Part shown: positions 63,777 to 64,000 of the stretch, piece by piece
How positions within the stretch are numbered: the first letter of the stretch is position 1
How the letters are laid out: each line of letters starts with the position of its first letter
Source: EX4572-165 sp002254885
Lineage (GTDB): Archaea > Thermoplasmatota > E2 > DHVEG-1
Reading direction: 5' to 3'
DNA: 64,000 nt
Assembly: GCA_029939595.1 (NCBI GenBank)
Contig: JAOZSQ010000001.1
Location: 362,930-426,929 of the forward strand
Notes under the pieces: generated by a model
The model's database searches: none
The model's input: only the letters and a program-made list of their open reading frames with translations
Told to the model about the DNA's origin: nothing
Made by a program: the position numbers and the translations under genes

Positions 63777-63812
63777 GTTTTTGGGTGGGTAAATGACTGA
63801 ATTCGTTATTTG
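63777..63812 (+). repeat. degenerate copy of the 36-bp repeat
   Basis: Reads like the downstream unit (GTTTTTGGG...GGTAAAT..CTGAATT) with several changes, separated by about 44 bp from the perfect array. The flanks contain GTTC-N6-GAAC (about 63757-63770) and GTTCA-N7-TGAAC (about 63823-63839) inverted repeats. Confidence 0.5.
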
Positions 63813-63856
63813 CAACCATAGAGTTCAAAAATAATGAACTTTTAATTGAGAAAATG

Positions 63857-64000
63857 ATTTTTGGGGTTGGTAAGTGCTTGAATTTGTTGTTGGTTTTTGG
63901 GGTTGGTAAGTGCTTGAATTTGTTGTTGGTTTTTGGGGTTGGTAAGTGCTTGAATTTGTTGTTGGTTTTTGGGGTTGGTAAGTGCTTGAATTTGTTGTTG
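63857..64000 (+). repeat. 36-bp tandem repeat array running off the window
   Basis: Four head-to-tail 36-bp units (63857, 63893, 63929, 63965), identical apart from the first base of copy one; each contains TTTTTGGGGTTGGTAAGTGC. There are no spacers. The plus strand is G/T-rich, opposite to the C-rich genes just before. It continues past the window end. Non-coding as far as visible; function unknown. Confidence 0.85.

Noticed and set aside
63857..64000. 36-bp repeats as a CRISPR array
   Set aside because: The unit length fits but copies are directly head to tail with no spacers, and no cas genes are nearby.
1..64000. Bacterial chromosome instead of phage
   Set aside because: Kinases, PspA and binding proteins look bacterial, but RnlA ligase, collar and fibre genes, dense small overlapping genes and late-type promoter boxes fit a large phage better. 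No hallmark capsid or terminase gene is in the window, so this stays an inference.
1..64000. tRNA genes
   Set aside because: I saw no convincing cloverleaf or TTCGANTC arm, but I could not run a scan, so absence is not proven.

Overview
The window reads as part of the genome of a large, AT-rich tailed bacteriophage (jumbo or huge phage class). The basis is dense packing with four-base ATGA overlaps and many very small genes, long one-strand gene trains, a T4 RnlA-type RNA ligase with a polynucleotide-kinase-like partner, several tail-collar-domain and LamG fibre proteins, and TATAAATA boxes like T4 late promoters. No terminase, capsid or polymerase gene is inside the window, so the phage call is an inference. 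The secreted solute-binding proteins and hybrid histidine kinases look like genes taken from a Gram-negative, possibly environmental or anaerobic host; I cannot name the host.

Layout. (1) 1-3.0 kb, plus strand: six small basic, Cys-rich proteins with paired CXnC motifs and no recognised function. (2) 3.0-4.9 kb, minus: RNA ligase and two unknowns. (3) 4.9-6.0 kb, plus: a periplasmic binding-protein gene cut by an in-frame TGA. (4) 6.0-22.5 kb, minus: an almost continuous operon holding an LSm/Hfq-like protein, NMN adenylyltransferase-Nudix, NAD synthetase, nicotinate phosphoribosyltransferase, a vWA protein, a nicotinamidase-like hydrolase, a PP2C phosphatase, a Ser/Thr-type kinase, an ADP-ribosylglycohydrolase (cut by TAG), a GHKL-like ATPase, a PspA homologue and an HD hydrolase. 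(5) 22.9-32.1 kb, minus: a signalling block with a REC-HK-REC protein, a PAS-PAS-HK-REC membrane kinase, a secreted LTD-endonuclease I, two membrane sensor-like proteins and a CheY-like receiver. (6) 32-33.6 kb: Pnk-like kinase, SprT-like protease, zinc-ribbon protein. (7) 33.7-63.7 kb, almost all plus: a tail-fibre/adhesin locus with a 1185-aa LamG fibre, a 1349-aa Asp-box fibre, three tail-collar proteins and fifteen paralogous ~200-aa proteins with a conserved N-terminal helix and a variable discoidin-like C-terminal domain. Two secreted solute-binding-protein genes sit inside this locus. (8) The window ends in a 36-bp tandem repeat.

How it may work together. Nicotinamidase, NAPRTase, NMN adenylyltransferase and NAD synthetase together make a complete Preiss-Handler route from nicotinamide to NAD+. 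They are interleaved with a vWA/PP2C/kinase set like the TerY-P triad and with an ADP-ribosylglycohydrolase, so the operon could restore NAD+ and reverse ADP-ribosylation during infection, including against NAD+-depleting defences. The adhesin locus looks like a modular set: a few N-terminal docking types (xIIKxxDI, MLExxKxxI, and a helix with EKLYYQ or EEYYYW) carry many different C-terminal domains, with clear traces of duplication, module exchange and deletion. Several genes are interrupted: three by stop codons exactly where a conserved Trp is expected, and two by frame changes, one of them at a canonical T TTA AAA slippery site. Domain calls are by eye, without database searches.
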